A model generated the notes under the pieces. It was not told the DNA's origin, did not search any database, and worked only from the letters and a program-made list of their open reading frames with translations. Source: Bacteroidales bacterium (GTDB taxonomy: Bacteria > Bacteroidota > Bacteroidia > Bacteroidales > Porphyromonadaceae). Taken from it: a stretch of DNA of 7,460 nucleotides. The position numbers were made by a program, and so were the translations under genes. The stretch is from positions 1 through 7,460 of the forward strand of contig SFHG01000069.1 of assembly GCA_004555765.1 (NCBI GenBank). Direction: 5' to 3'. This document shows, one piece after another, positions 6,135 through 7,460 of this stretch. Each line of letters starts with the position of its first letter. Within the stretch, counting starts at the first letter, position 1.

Positions 6135-6160
6135 AATGCAATCACGACTGCAAGACCTCC

Positions 6161-6177
6161 TACCCTGTGAATGGGTA
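6161..6177. other. Small hairpin in the intergenic region
   Basis: TACCC and GGGTA pair across a 7-nt loop. The same five-base arms occur, in the opposite order, in a second hairpin at 6256-6271, GGGTA-TCCGCC-TACCC. Together they flank the longer AAGAGGTG/CACCTCTT hairpin. The function is unclear. Confidence 0.35.
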
Positions 6178-6181
6178 AGAG

Positions 6182-6223
6182 AAGAGGTGACAAAGCACGC
6201 ACTCTGCGCCTCTGCCACCTCTT
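6182..6223 (-). terminator. Candidate terminator of the discoidin-domain gene
   Basis: AAGAGGTG (6182-6189) and CACCTCTT (6216-6223) form an eight-pair stem. The 26-nt loop contains a smaller CGCA-CTC-TGCG stem (6198-6208). On the - strand the structure is followed by the pyrimidine-rich CTCTTACCC rather than a clean T-run. It lies 77 bp past the stop of the gene at 6300 and upstream of the next promoter, so a terminator fits the position; the large loop makes it uncertain. Confidence 0.4.
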
Positions 6224-6250
6224 TGAACTATTTGAGAGGAATTCGTCCTC

Positions 6251-6274
6251 GTTAGGGGTATCCGCCTACCCAAC
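6251..6274. other. Bulged hairpin after the discoidin-domain gene
   Basis: GTT and GGGTA (6251-6260, with AG unpaired) face TACCC and AAC (6267-6274) across the loop TCCGCC. It begins 26 bp past the - strand stop at 6300. It could stabilise or help terminate that transcript, but it has no T-tract. Confidence 0.35.
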
Positions 6275-6299
6275 GTACGGGACAGAATGGTTGACGTTT

Positions 6300-7352
6300 T
6301 TATTCCTTCGGCTTAGAAGTACCTTCAGAACCGAAAAACTGCACCTCTCCATATCCGGTCCATTGTCGGCAAATAAACTTCACGTAGCGTGCCGTCACGG
6401 GTGATGCGAACCTGTAGGAACCGAAGTCACCATCCGAGAGGCTCAAGTCACGTTTCAAGGAATACCGCCCTTGACTCGTATAGTCTTTGCCGTCCTCGCT
6501 TGTCAACACTTCCGCAGTATCTGAGTAATAGGGACTACCGTAGTGAGATGCCGCATGAAACCGGAATCCGGAGAGAGGATGCACGGCAGTTAGGTCAAAA
6601 ACAAATTCGGGACTTCTGGCACCGGAGATAAAACCATTAGAAGGGTTACCATCGGTCAGATTCGCTGCCTCTCCGATATTATATCCATCGGAGACAGACG
6701 CCACTTTCACACCCTCATACATCTTATCGATCTGTGCCATCTCATTGGAGAAGATGTTGGAATACTCGGTCTTCACAGATACCGCTATAAGGTTGCCACT
6801 TTTTGCCGGCAAGACAATTTCCGGGTTACCGCTTACAAGATGCAGGAAACAGTAATAACCGGGAGCAGCCGGGGTTCCTTCGGAGAAAAAAGCCAAAGAC
6901 TCTTTGAGACGAATCTTGAAAGAGGCATCTTTTGTCCCCTTGGAAATAACGACATCAGCAATATCCAAAGCCTCTACGGGGAGAGGCAAATAGCCCTTAT
7001 ACTGGTCTTTCGCCGCTTCTGCCGCTTCTGGATCAAGTCGGAATGAGAACTTTACATCATCAGCTAACGGAGCACGAGACGTTAGTTTCAGCTCTACTTC
7101 GGCCGTTCCATCGATGAGCTTGGATACAGGAGTTACCAATGTCTTGAATGCCAAGGACACATTCCCGTTCTTAAGAAGAGTCACATTGCTACTGCTGTAT
7201 TCAAAAGGCGTAGGCATCTCCACCTGCACCTTATCTTTATCTATCGTATAGGCGTAATTGCTTTCCACAATCTCTACCTCCGGACTCTTACAAGAGTAAA
7301 TAGCGACCGAAGATGCAAGAGTGAGTGCTATAACGGGGTATAACTTATTCAT
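6300..7352 (-). CDS. BT_3987_N (DUF1735)-like plus F5/8 type C-like surface lipoprotein
   Basis: This 350-residue protein starts with a lipoprotein signal peptide; Cys21 lies in IYSC, with an unusual Tyr at -2. Residues about 30-195 look like the all-beta N-terminal domain named after B. thetaiotaomicron BT_3987 (formerly DUF1735), with strands such as AEVELKLTSR and DASFKIRLKESLAFF and the PGYYCFLHLV segment. Residues about 215-345 look like a discoidin (F5/8 type C) carbohydrate-binding domain: NLTDGNPSNGF (231-241), FVFDLTAVHPLSGFRF (250-265), ARYVKF (321-326) and the closing strand EVQFFG (336-341). No catalytic domain is present, so it is inferred to be a surface glycan-binding accessory protein. 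It lies 21 bp after the preceding gene on the same strand, hence probably one operon. Domain calls are from residue patterns only. Confidence 0.85.
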   Translation of the reverse strand: MNKLYPVIALTLASSVAIYSCKSPEVEIVESNYAYTIDKDKVQVEMPTPFEYSSSNVTLLKNGNVSLAFKTLVTPVSKLIDGTAEVELKLTSRAPLADDVKFSFRLDPEAAEAAKDQYKGYLPLPVEALDIADVVISKGTKDASFKIRLKESLAFFSEGTPAAPGYYCFLHLVSGNPEIVLPAKSGNLIAVSVKTEYSNIFSNEMAQIDKMYEGVKVASVSDGYNIGEAANLTDGNPSNGFISGARSPEFVFDLTAVHPLSGFRFHAASHYGSPYYSDTAEVLTSEDGKDYTSQGRYSLKRDLSLSDGDFGSYRFASPVTARYVKFICRQWTGYGEVQFFGSEGTSKPKE

Positions 7353-7373
7353 ACTGAAGAAATCAATAATAGA

Positions 7374-7460
7374 TTATTCGGGCTGTAAAGTGGGATTCAT
7401 TAACTGAATGACACGACGGACATTCGCATACTCGGGACCGTACCGCCAATCTTCATTGAT
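7374..7460 (-). CDS. 3' end of an upstream operon gene, unidentified (possibly a GH18-type protein)
   Basis: The frame is open from the window edge and ends at TAA (7376-7374), giving only 28 residues: INEDWRYGPEYANVRRVIQL followed by MNPTLQPE. The 21-bp gap to the next gene makes it a member of the same operon. The tail WxYGPEYANVRxxIQxMNP reminds me of the C-termini of Bacteroidales family-18 glycosidases and relatives, which often sit beside BT_3987_N/discoidin proteins. That is recollection without any alignment, and 28 residues cannot settle the family. That it is coding is well supported by frame and spacing. Confidence 0.7.
   Translation of the reverse strand: MNEDWRYGPEYANVRRVIQLMNPTLQPE

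Overview
The window looks like a chromosomal segment from a Bacteroidota bacterium, most likely order Bacteroidales. The support is an adjacent SusC/SusD pair, three proteins with lipoprotein signal peptides, a BT_3987-type (DUF1735) plus discoidin-like surface protein, weak or absent Shine-Dalgarno sequences, and a TAnnTTTG-type promoter element. Base composition is near 50% GC. I cannot name a genus from the sequence alone.

Layout. Positions 1-4734 (+ strand) hold a 5'-truncated SusC-family TonB-dependent transporter and, 31 bp downstream, a complete SusD-family glycan-binding lipoprotein. These are the core of a polysaccharide-utilisation-type uptake system; no degrading enzyme for this pair lies in the window. 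A rho-independent-type hairpin follows at 4818-4849. Positions 4735-5617 (about 880 bp) hold no credible gene. This stretch is a chain of short perfect palindromes joined by linkers, and it contains a 12/13-bp minisatellite (about 4991-5165) with a 50-bp higher-order period. Two direct copies, one inverted copy and one truncated copy of a roughly 49-bp double-hairpin element surround the array.

Positions 5618-7460 are transcribed from the - strand. In transcription order they hold the 3' end of an unidentified gene (7374-7460), a BT_3987_N/DUF1735-like plus F5/8 type C-like lipoprotein (6300-7352, only 21 bp downstream), a roughly 300-bp intergenic region, and a small lipocalin-like lipoprotein (5618-6001). 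The small gene probably has its own promoter. That promoter overlaps two near-identical dyad repeats spaced 22 bp apart, and the leader contains a possible 13-codon leader peptide whose stop overlaps the gene's start.

The SusC/SusD operon and the - strand genes converge on the palindrome/minisatellite block. The coding genes are recognisable surface glycan-capture machinery. The least explained part of the window is the structured non-coding block, where the hairpins keep their shape and loops while their stem sequences differ in a compensated way.
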